NCBI RefSeq assembly: GCF_000237925.1
Contig: NW_017386025.1
Coordinates: forward strand, 434,001 to 498,000
DNA from: Schistosoma mansoni
Lineage: Eukaryota; Platyhelminthes; Trematoda; Strigeidida; Schistosomatidae
Direction: 5' to 3'
DNA: 64,000 bases
Shown here: one piece after another, positions 59,601 through 64,000 of the stretch
Layout of the letters: the number at the start of each line of letters is the position of its first letter
Numbering within the stretch: the stretch's first letter is position 1
Translations under genes and position numbers: made by a program
The notes under the pieces: generated by a model
The model's database searches: none
Seen by the model: only the letters and a program-made list of their open reading frames with translations
What the model was told of the DNA's origin: nothing

Positions 59601-62069
59601 AAGATCACTTGTCTAAAGAATGAGTTTCTTTTATTGATATAATAACATACTTTTACACAAAATTTGAACATGAAATAAATATGATATGACGTAATAGGCG
59701 ATTGGAGGAAATTAATTTGCAATTCATTCACCCTCCAATCATTTAAGACCAGACTGTAAGAGATAATCCTTGAACATCATATCAGAGAAACACACACATA
59801 AATCCCGAGGGACGCTCATATTTATTTCAGAATGACTTGATAAGTCTTCTTTTACAAATTAATCAGAAACTTACGCTTAATTCAAAATTAATATTTCAGT
59901 GTCCATGTATATGCCAAACATACTAATTTGTTTATCAATTACAACGTGTGAACATGACTATATTCAGCATAAAATGTCTAATCGTGCACTAGGACTTCAG
60001 AGATCTTACACTAAGCAGTGCATTTACTTTGCTCAGTTCTATCATATTTGTTGGACCAACATATGGTTATTATATTTCCCTGATAGTTGGAAGTTCAGTC
60101 AAATGTTCATGAAATGGTGTAAGATAAATATTACAATGAGCAAATATAGCTTCATGTTATCGATCGTAAACAAGATCGTTTTTCCGTACAATATCAGTAT
60201 CCATTTAACTCATCAGAAAAATGTCATTCAATATTAATTTATTCTTTCATTTAAAATTAAGGTCACCTGTATACCGATTGGATTAGGTAAATTTGAATCG
60301 TCTGTAACATTAAGTACATATGATGGTCAGGATTTTAGTTTATCCGTATGTGGAACTGTACTTAGACCACAAATTCAGTTAACTCCAAACACTTTCGAAT
60401 TTGGTGGTAAGTCTAGATATTCAGAATTTTTTTTCTCTCTATGTGCTCACTTTTTTTAATTGAAAGCAATAATATCAATTATAACCAAAATACATGGATA
60501 GGAAATTATTCCTCTTCTTATCGTCATGTAACCGTTGATTTTGATTGTGTTGTACAAAGAAGAAAGTTCAAATTCATTCAACTATACTTTCTGTAAACCA
60601 AAAAAACAATAATCTGAGTTAAGTAAGATAAGTTTATTTGTAGCGAAAGAGGACGCAAGTGGGAACAATTGAATTTAATTGAATATAAAACTACATAATA
60701 TGTATATGAGAACCATACAGCAAATTCTTCTTTTACAAAATGTCAATCAATTGTCTCAAACTTGAGTATTCTTTCGTTTGAATGATTTTTTCCAAACAAT
60801 TAGTAAAAATAGATACTAGAAGTGGTTCAATATTTAATCTATGTTCCCTTTAAATTGGTGTGTTAAGGAAATATTTTGATCAAAAGTCCCCGTTACATTA
60901 AAACGCCGTCCCTTGAAAAAAAGAGAAAATTGCCAATAAATACTCATCAGATTTTATACCTATAAGCCCAGATAAATGGTCCAAAAGATTAGCCACAGTC
61001 AAGGTGTAAACATATTTCAAATTTCCAGCATATGAATTAAGGAATTAATATTAAAATGACCAGTATAAAATGTTCGCTTGAATCAGTTTATACGTCGATT
61101 GAGACTGTAGTGATAATAACCAAAACGAATATAGGTTACTTATGGTGAGACAAATAATAGTACAGTTACAAATCAGACCGGTTTTTTAGTTTGCCGATTA
61201 CGCAATTTTCGGGGCAGTTACCTAGCGTAAGCAATGGATGGGGGTTGCACAATATCTTCAACTGATTAAAGTTGGATATTAAAATCACTAGGTCCCGGTT
61301 TAGTGGTCTATAAAATAAGCATCTGCACTTGAGACTGAGGGTCGTGCGTTTGATTTCCAATTGCAAGTTCATGGATCCCCACGACTTAGGATACCCGATC
61401 TTGAACGAATTATTTACAAAGTGCTTTTACATTTTCAACGTTAGTTTAACTAATATCATTTCGTGATTTAAACTATGAAAATAGTAAAATTGTTAATGAT
61501 AATACTTTGGACGGGGAAATTCTCAGTTATGAAAATATGAACTGAACAGGTAAATACATATCAGTCGGATTCAGTCTTTTATATAATGACAAAATCATTG
61601 ATTTGATGAACCTTATGAGAAATCATTTAGAAGAATTTTTTCTTGTTTATAACTTTACTTTTTGCTCAAACATCACAACAGACAGTATCATTTTGCTTTA
61701 TTTTTTTCAGGTGTCAGAATTGGTTCAATGAAATCTCTTCCATTTGAGATTATCAACAATGGTATTACACGTGTATTAGTAGAAATACAATTAAAGAATT
61801 TTGATGAATTTCATATTTCCGATAATGTAAATTCATCTTCATTAGATGAATATATGAATGAACATATTTATACTACTGATAGAAGTCATTCAATTAGTAA
61901 TAAATTAACTTCTTCATATTCTGAAGAATTCGATAATACATCTATAAATACTATCAAAGTTCCTCATTCTATCAGTTATTTAGAATGTGATAAATTAAAT
62001 TGTCTTTATCATATTTATATACCACCTCAAAGTAAATGGATTGGTTATCTAATCTATAAGCCTAAAGAT
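34638..62069 (+). CDS. CFAP47-like: CFAP47-like ciliary ASH/MSP-domain protein, N-terminal part (19 exons, continues beyond window)
   Basis: Hand-built exons: 34638-34826, 34860-35014, 35055-35262, 35304-35350, 35390-35493, 35533-35672, 38600-38876, 40813-41220, 42399-42539, 45093-45327, 47568-47827, 48627-48700, 48944-48985, 50757-50856, 53349-53565, 55777-56024, 57624-58084, 60262-60406, 61711-62069. All junctions keep phase, giving 1270 codons with no stop. The product is a chain of immunoglobulin-like ASH/MSP domains, the architecture of axonemal central-apparatus proteins. The first domain (residues about 15-110) reads GVRIRPPMVIFQD ... SVQNVGTSKKVIRFYPP. Residues about 610-650 read IAFPNDRLASIRP ... 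LTRYTYTDRDYEWNEDE, which I recognise as the CFAP47 linker (AFPNDR..SIRP, then PRYTYVDPDY-like). CFAP47 is about 3,000 residues in mammals, so roughly 40% is here. The likely role is in the sperm or ciliary axoneme. Alternatives: CFAP74, DLEC1, CFAP65. Confidence 0.8.
36300..37330 (-). mobile_element. LINE reverse transcriptase fossil in intron 6
   Basis: Minus-strand frames show decayed RT motifs in order: TIISFLDFDEALDFVDRYAM (motif A), QVRAYGELLSA, then a DLEYDRDVILFGQDTDE-like stretch (from YADD) and RVVESIKYSIHLG (from a VV-rVd-ftYLG block). It belongs with the LINE tail at 21950-22190. Several frame changes are needed. It is antisense to the host gene. Clade unassigned. Confidence 0.7.
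38600..38876 (+). CDS. CFAP47-like: CFAP47-like exon 7
   Basis: Acceptor 'tgttgccag', donor GTAAGA. Enters in phase 0, leaves in phase 1. The start DSENNNPSSESLPKYEQ is a polar linker; LSDYFSISPDNGQLKPFEKL continues the ASH domain begun in exon 6 (the 'sPssG.l.p' turn typical of these domains). Confidence 0.85.
38955..39195 (-). repeat. HHR-B repeat, minus-strand copy in intron 7
   Basis: Arm, ribozyme and tRNA-like part (B-box 'attcgaacccagg', A-box region 'agaccactgagccggc') on the minus strand. The ribozyme reads CTAAGGAG, core G5 changed to A, so presumably inactive. Confidence 0.85.
39710..39972 (+). repeat. Sm-alpha-like tRNA/hammerhead repeat, plus-strand copy in intron 7
   Basis: Head with 'gccaataagagactg', A-box-like 'gtagttgagtagataacgcg', B-box 'gggttcgattccc', then ribozyme CTGACAAG, GAACGAAAC, GTGCATC, and the following 'ctggattccactgctagcca'. 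Core G8 is A, so it is probably inactive. Sense to the CFAP47-like gene. Confidence 0.85.
40265..40720. repeat. Foldback family F, copy 2 (long spacer)
   Basis: Left arm 'aatctcagcgaatgaatttg' at 40315 and right arm 'caaattcattcgctaagatt' at 40610 with about 230 bases between. Outer flanks 'acattaaataggaata' and 'catcaactcggcgctcaaat' are as in the other copies. In intron 7, just before exon 8. Confidence 0.8.
40813..41220 (+). CDS. CFAP47-like: CFAP47-like exon 8
   Basis: Acceptor 'tacacttttag', donor GTGAGT; phase 1 in, phase 1 out. Encodes the end of one domain (VLTGCLIPVQFQITLI) and a new ASH unit: FPQCLVGSKQHIQLKLSNHS, then PIQFRMPRIAHFIVKPEKG and DCLITVFFSPKQIG, the typical 'pv.f.....a.F.v.P..G.i.p......V.F.P...G' pattern. 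Confidence 0.9.
41297..41815. repeat. HHR-B palindromic copy interrupted by an assembly gap
   Basis: Left arm 41297-41479 carries a minus-strand ribozyme with intact core: CTGAGGAG (41421-41428), GACGAAAC, GTC (41395-41397) and stem I GCACTG/CAGTGC. After 200 N, the right arm has 'aggagtcccacaatagga', 'cgaaacggacgtcc' and the terminal 'ccacaaaaaaccccttctga'. A palindromic repeat is a likely reason for the gap. Confidence 0.85.
41480..41679. other. Assembly gap, 200 N
   Basis: Exactly 200 undetermined bases. The round number suggests a placeholder size. It lies inside the HHR-B palindrome in intron 8. Open frames read through the N run are meaningless. Confidence 0.98.
42399..42539 (+). CDS. 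CFAP47-like: CFAP47-like exon 9
   Basis: Acceptor 'tctgtatttttag', donor GTAATT; phase 1 in and out. Encodes EFHAVQNVHILSYLTGVNPV and YQCKLIFHGYSPALTIPPEV, the last strands of the exon 8 domain and the linker. Confidence 0.85.
43085..43190. repeat. Foldback family D, fragment
   Basis: 'cagctcagagtacaaaactc' followed by 'catccacctgagctacaaat' and 'cttctccacc' is the reverse complement of the arm and flank of the hairpin at 3826-3912. Only one arm is present. In intron 9. Confidence 0.6.
43200..45090. other. Intron 9 remainder, nothing recognised
   Basis: AT-rich intronic sequence with no assignable repeat or open frame. Confidence 0.5.
45093..45327 (+). CDS. CFAP47-like: CFAP47-like exon 10
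   Basis: Acceptor 'atatcttttag', donor GTAAGT; phase 1 in, phase 2 out. Encodes GIIPKWANEVGRNTDLVTFG and, near the end, KIAFPNDRLASIRPANKREE. The AFPNDR..SIRP block is the strongest single hint to CFAP47. It is not an ASH fold but the basic linker following the first domains. Confidence 0.9.
46052..46225 (+). repeat. HHR-B short palindromic copy in intron 10
   Basis: Both terminal arms are close together, with almost no tRNA-like part. Plus-strand ribozyme: CTGAGGAG, GGATGAAAT, GTC, CAGTGC. Core bases are present, but the first pair of stem II is a G-U. Sense to the CFAP47-like gene. Confidence 0.8.
47568..47827 (+). CDS. CFAP47-like: CFAP47-like exon 11
   Basis: Acceptor 'ttaatcatag', donor GTAGTT (weak); phase 2 in, phase 1 out. 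Reads TLYCRLTRYTYTDRDYEWNE, then a charged helical stretch (RQLTYTDVYRSHAQTIEQAQ KDR). The RYTY.D.DY block follows directly on exon 10, as in CFAP47. Confidence 0.88.
48627..48700 (+). CDS. CFAP47-like: CFAP47-like exon 12
   Basis: 74 nt, acceptor 'attcatatag', donor GTATTT; phase 1 in, 0 out. Reads RKLQPINPLKNRTSDNIKVE followed by a lysine run, a basic linker. Confidence 0.7.
48944..48985 (+). CDS. CFAP47-like: CFAP47-like exon 13 (42-nt small exon)
   Basis: 42 nt, acceptor 'caatgttttag', donor GTAACA; phase 0 both sides, so it could be skipped without changing frame. Reads ANPNCELSTDNEEL, an acidic linker. Small and low-complexity, so less certain than its neighbours. Confidence 0.5.
49150..49372 (-). 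repeat. Sm-alpha-like repeat, permuted minus-strand copy
   Basis: On the minus strand the ribozyme region (CTGAGTCC with two core bases missing, GGCGAAACGCGCGTC) is followed directly by the unit's own head ('ctggattccactgcaatcca' ... 'agagactgatcaaatgcagt'). This is the order expected at the junction of tandem units. In intron 13. Confidence 0.82.
49375..49712 (+). repeat. Sm-alpha-like repeat, plus-strand copy, inverted to its neighbour
   Basis: Starts with the head 'aatgcttgtgaattaaggtt', then A-box-like 'gtaggtaagtggataacgcg', B-box 'gggttcgagtcgc' and a ribozyme lacking the GA of CTGANGA ('ctgagtctcaaataggacga'). With 49150-49372 it forms an inverted pair. Confidence 0.85.
49995..50470 (-). 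repeat. HHR-B repeat, longest copy with both terminal arms
   Basis: About 475 bp: left arm from 'cagaaggggttttttgtgga', minus-strand ribozyme (CTGAGAAG, core G8 to A, at 50116-50123), tRNA-like part, 5' region ending 'ctagtgagaagcagtgacca' (minus), then at 50390 a switch to the opposite arm 'aggacgaaacggccgtccag'. Shows that a full unit can lie between inverted arms. In intron 13. Confidence 0.88.
50757..50856 (+). CDS. CFAP47-like: CFAP47-like exon 14
   Basis: Acceptor 'tttttttaaacag', donor GTAAGT; phase 0 in, 1 out. Reads PERVLSLKMVTKKKVNDECK and KLSVSDINELSI, basic linker leading to the next ASH domain. Confidence 0.75.
51240..51570 (+). repeat. HHR-B repeat, plus-strand copy in intron 14
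   Basis: 5' region, tRNA-like segment (A-box-like 'ctcaagggtctagaggttaa', B-box 'ggttcgagtctc'), ribozyme CTGAGGAG, GGACGAAAC, triplet TTC, stem I. Core bases are intact; stem III loses its second pair. The right arm is truncated. Sense to the CFAP47-like gene. The open frames here are repeat by-products. Confidence 0.85.
52580..53000 (-). repeat. HHR-B repeat with both arms, decayed, intron 14
   Basis: Left arm from 'agggtgagggtttgtggaga', minus ribozyme degraded (CTGATGAGGAG arrangement with shifted stem I), tRNA-like part with 'agacccgaaccaagaacctt', 5' region, then the opposite arm from about 52895 with a broken plus-strand ribozyme. Confidence 0.8.
53349..53565 (+). CDS. CFAP47-like: CFAP47-like exon 15
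   Basis: Acceptor 'ggtctatag', donor GTAAGT; phase 1 in, 2 out. A clear ASH start: INIDYGNICPNIESTKFITI then NPLNQCISLKLDIILEEL and QPKSIIEIPITIKI, the 'G.v..g......i.I.N' strand pattern. Confidence 0.88.
53645..53845 (-). repeat. HHR-B repeat, minus-strand copy in intron 15
   Basis: Left arm, minus-strand ribozyme (CTGAAGAG, but GAAA box reads AAAA), antisense B-box 'atttgaacccagg' and A-box region 'agaccactgagccggc'. Truncated beyond the tRNA-like part. Confidence 0.83.
53850..55776. other. Intron 15 remainder, nothing recognised
   Basis: AT-rich intronic sequence. I see no assignable repeat, RNA gene or open frame. Confidence 0.5.
55777..56024 (+). CDS. CFAP47-like: CFAP47-like exon 16
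   Basis: Two acceptors are possible. The one at 'aaaattcag' (55776) keeps frame after exon 15, while the nearer 'caatttag' would hit a stop. Donor GTGAGC; phase 2 in, 1 out. Reads CNLGFSLNDQHKSNLVICAT, then VELTSANLSYGLIRTSGMCG and LYNPLHASARFCWQT, closing one ASH domain and opening the next. Confidence 0.87.
57000..57420. repeat. Foldback family F, copy 3, containing an HHR-B insertion
   Basis: Outer flank 'gcgccgagttgatgtaagac', arms 'aagcgaatgaatttgaagta' and 'cttcaaattcattcgctgag'. The flank is interrupted at 57062-57225 by an HHR-B mini-palindrome, so the foldback is the older of the two. In intron 16. Confidence 0.82.
57062..57225. repeat. HHR-B mini-palindrome nested in foldback F
   Basis: Only the two terminal arms with half a ribozyme ('ggacgaaacggccgtctag') remain between 'tatcagaagg' and 'caactatgaaa'. 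The target sequence appears duplicated: 'atagtatattt' on the left, 'ataatatattt' on the right, about 11 bases with one mismatch. Confidence 0.78.
57624..58084 (+). CDS. CFAP47-like: CFAP47-like exon 17
   Basis: The longest exon (461 nt). Acceptor 'ttctttatag', donor GTAATG; phase 1 in, 0 out. Contains domain edges CEIVYYPNINTT, then LELSCIAKLLPSKLSFSTRR, LPLGSVAHGLPCTRQITIFN, PILFYINQEF and EIQVSPVEGEIPVGGETNLK, a full ASH repeat (A-strand, hydrophobic core, 'v.P..G.i..g...l'). Confidence 0.92.
58800..59060 (-). repeat. Dispersed repeat family E, copy 1 (inverted relative to copy 2)
   Basis: Contains 'ataaattggtctgtctagaa' and 'aaggtcaaaacttgactcac', the reverse complement of 62390-62640. 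About 220 bases align with few differences. In intron 17. Noncoding; class unknown. Confidence 0.85.
60262..60406 (+). CDS. CFAP47-like: CFAP47-like exon 18
   Basis: Acceptor 'ttaaaattaag', donor GTAAGT; phase 0 in, 1 out. Reads VTCIPIGLGKFESSVTLSTY, DFSLSVCGTVLRPQIQLTPN and TFEFGG, the end of one ASH domain and the first strand of the next. Confidence 0.9.
60630..60800 (-). repeat. Dispersed repeat family G, partial copy 4
   Basis: 'gtagcgaaagaggacgcaag' followed by 'gggaac' and 'ataaaactacataatatg' resembles one end of the family G copies in reverse orientation. The alignment fades after about 100 bases. In intron 18. Confidence 0.4.
61195..61385 (+). repeat. HHR-B repeat, strongly decayed, intron 18
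   Basis: Recognised by the order of the 5' region ('gggttgcacaatatcttcaa', 'attaaagttggatattaaaa') and a degraded tRNA-like part ('ttagtggtctataaaataag', 'gactgagggtcgtgcgtttg'). The ribozyme and arm are lost. Confidence 0.55.
61711..62069 (+). CDS. CFAP47-like: CFAP47-like exon 19
   Basis: Acceptor 'tatttttttcag', donor GTACGT; phase 1 in, 0 out. Reads GVRIGSMKSLPFEIINNGIT and EIQLKNFDEFHISDNVNSSS, a polar serine-rich insert, then YHIYIPPQSKWIGYLIYKPK D, the 'i.p......l...P' close of an ASH domain. The next exon should supply the last strands. Confidence 0.9.
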
Positions 62070-62389
62070 GTACGTTTTTTTTTCTATTTTAACATAATGT
62101 AAATATTAAAATTTTGCATAGTTTAAAACTAATTTACATATAATTGTTGGGATGATCCTGAAAATTTTCGTTACCAGTGCTTGAAGATAGCGAAAGAACC
62201 AGGAGATGACTGGGTGAAACATGCAGGAATTGTGAACCGAGAATATGAGAGGCTCAAGTTGTCTTCCATGACTTAAGACCAGTTTAAATGTCTAGTAATA
62301 ATGAAATAAGCTAAATAGATTTATTATTGACTGGTATATAGGTATCATTACCAAAGTTTGATTTGATAATTCCGAATAAATTGAGCATT

Positions 62390-62640
62390 GGGTTGATTTG
62401 TAGTGTCGGTTGCTATGTTAAGCTCATATACCTTATTCTAGCTTCTAGACAGACCAATTTATCCATTCTTCTTGAGTCAAGTTTTGACCTTGTTAATTAC
62501 TCACTTATTCATCTTGACTGTTTTTATATGATCGTATGTGTGTACACTTTTTATCCTGTTCATCACATGTCTATAACTTATTTTTATCCGGCTATAAATA
62601 TTGATTGACGCTTGATAAAAGTGAGTTGGCTTATCCGCCA
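62390..62640 (+). repeat. Dispersed repeat family E, copy 2
   Basis: Plus-oriented relative of 58800-59060, starting 'tgtagtgtcggttgctatgt' and ending near 'ttgattgacgcttgat'. The family may extend to about 62835, as the following sequence is richer in CG than its surroundings. In intron 19. Confidence 0.85.
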
Positions 62641-62864
62641 TCTCCAATGCGTATCATCTTTGCTTCGCTCGCTGATATTTGCTCATGTGCTTATAACATT
62701 CTGGCCTGCGTTATTTGACAATAAACTGTATCTGCCACTTCTCTTTGCCTTCTGATTCTATGCATCGTTAAGACTTGTATTATAACGGTTATCGAGGTGA
62801 ACGATTAACGAAGTACGGCACTACAGATTGTTATAAATAAAAACAATATATTTGTAATATCCCA

Positions 62865-63055
62865 ATAAGTAGAAAAATTTAACTTTCTGACGTTTCGTGA
62901 CTCAGTGTAAATCACTTCTTCAAAGAAAAAATGACCAAATCAAAATTAGTCCACGTTCAAATATTATTACTTACTACTGAAGAAGTGGCTTACACTGAGT
63001 CACGAAACGTCAGAAAGTTAAATTTTTCTACTTATTGGGATATTACAAATATATT
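62865..63055. repeat. Foldback family C, copy 2
   Basis: Arms of about 66 bases: 'aatatcccaataagtagaaa' ... 'tttctgacgtttcgtgactc' on the left and the near-perfect reverse complement at 62981-63047 on the right. The near-identity of the arms suggests a recent copy. The right arm read on the plus strand contains a hammerhead-like order of motifs (see findings). Confidence 0.85.
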
Positions 63056-63833
63056 ATTTTATTCAATGGTATATTCTAAATTTGTCTTTTTAATATTTAT
63101 TTAACATTGGAAAGTGAGTTTTTAACACAGAGATTTAAATGACCAATTTTGGGTAAATTACATGATGAATATATTTTTCACAACTTAGTGTAAGTCACTT
63201 CTCTAGATAACATGTAATGCAAGGACTAAATTATATACATTAGTTAGCATGTATAAACAAGTCTAGTTACGTTGAACTGTTATTAGTGATTTTATTTGGT
63301 AGTTTTCAATGTTTACAAAATAATTGAGTTATCTTCTTATATAGCTTAAATTTCCTTTGGCATGGGTCAAGATTCCAAGAGAAGACTCTTCAGTATAAAT
63401 TCATCCCAATACACATAATGTAATCTATAGATAAAGTTCTGTCTTTTATTTCAATTGAGGCATTTCGAAATTTGTTAATTATTCTGTAAGAAGCTTTGAT
63501 TCTTAGTAAAGGATTCTTTGTAGTTCGGTCTTACCTTGAAAGATACAGTAAAACTACTATGATAATCTATAATATTTTTTACTATTCTCCATCCATAAAC
63601 ATGCCGTTGCTACTTTGTTATATTTCTAACAATATTCGTTGGAAAATTATTAATTGTTGATTAGCATCAAAATCAATTAAATAACAACTAGGTTATTTAT
63701 TATGTTGTTAGTTGCTACTTGAAATTTCCGAGATGACCATAACCGTTGGGTAATATAAGTGTTTGTTAACTGTTTTGCGATCAAATCACATTACATTCAA
63801 TCATTACATTGTACATTCATACTTCTATTTCAG

Positions 63834-63854
63834 CCAGTCACAACGTATAACCTG
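63834..63854 (+). CDS. Possible CFAP47-like micro-exon 20 (21 nt)
   Basis: After a good acceptor ('acttctatttcag') the next 21 bases read PVTTYNL in the phase demanded by exon 19 and end at a GTACAT donor. Reading further hits a stop, so if real this must be a micro-exon. The Y-N-L stretch fits the last strand of an ASH domain. Weak by itself. Confidence 0.25.
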
Positions 63855-64000
63855 GTACATATGTACATCAGTTGAAGTTCCTTCAACCCATTAATAAAGC
63901 AAGGTGAAATTGTGAAAGCGAATCCCAGAATAGTAGATATAGTAACAGTATTAGTGATAATAGAAAATATTAGGCATCGAATATATAATCCAAGAAAATA

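Noticed and set aside
63834-63896. Terminal CFAP47-like exon ending at the TGA with a nearby AATAAA
   Set aside because: It would truncate the protein at about 40% of the family length; a micro-exon or non-exonic reading is more likely.

Overview
This is a window of an AT-rich flatworm genome, almost certainly a schistosome. The signs are tRNA-derived repeats carrying hammerhead ribozymes (an Sm-alpha-like family and a second family, called HHR-B here), RTE-clade LINE fragments like schistosome SR2/Perere-3, and a gene with several introns of 33-41 nt at its 5' end and kilobase introns afterwards. The species cannot be fixed by eye.

Two protein-coding genes are well supported. (1) On the minus strand at 4528-5383 is a DNAJB6-like Hsp40 co-chaperone: J domain with HPD, the DNAJB6/B2-type motif around [12 protein letters not shown], and a DNAJB6-type C-terminus. 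The reading frame is broken by one base in an A-run just after HPD. (2) On the plus strand from 34638 to at least 62069 are the first 19 exons of a large ciliary ASH/MSP-domain protein, best matched to CFAP47. I joined the exons by hand. All 18 junctions keep phase and give 1270 codons without a stop; the gene runs off the right edge. Exons 1-6 sit within 1.04 kb, and most later introns are 0.2-3.3 kb and full of repeats.

Layout: 1-4.4 kb, repeat fossils (LTR-like piece, HHR-B, RTE LINE, foldbacks); 4.4-5.5 kb, DNAJB6-like gene; 5.5-21.2 kb, intergenic and dense in ribozyme repeats, with another LINE fragment at 16.4 kb; 21.2-34.6 kb, a stretch nearly free of ribozyme repeats, with a CpG-rich patch at 27.4-27.8 kb and a tentative small spliced gene; 34.6-64 kb, CFAP47-like gene with repeat-filled introns.

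The most unusual content is the repeat landscape. HHR-B copies are frequently palindromic: both ends carry the same arm in opposite orientation, and each arm includes hammerhead sequence, so complete ones can encode ribozymes on both strands. Sm-alpha-like copies also occur as inverted dimers and as permuted units consistent with multimeric or circular templates. Two further foldback families, one with a hammerhead-like core, and a pair of inverted copies around CFAP47 exons 18-19 add to this. The two genes have no evident functional link to each other.
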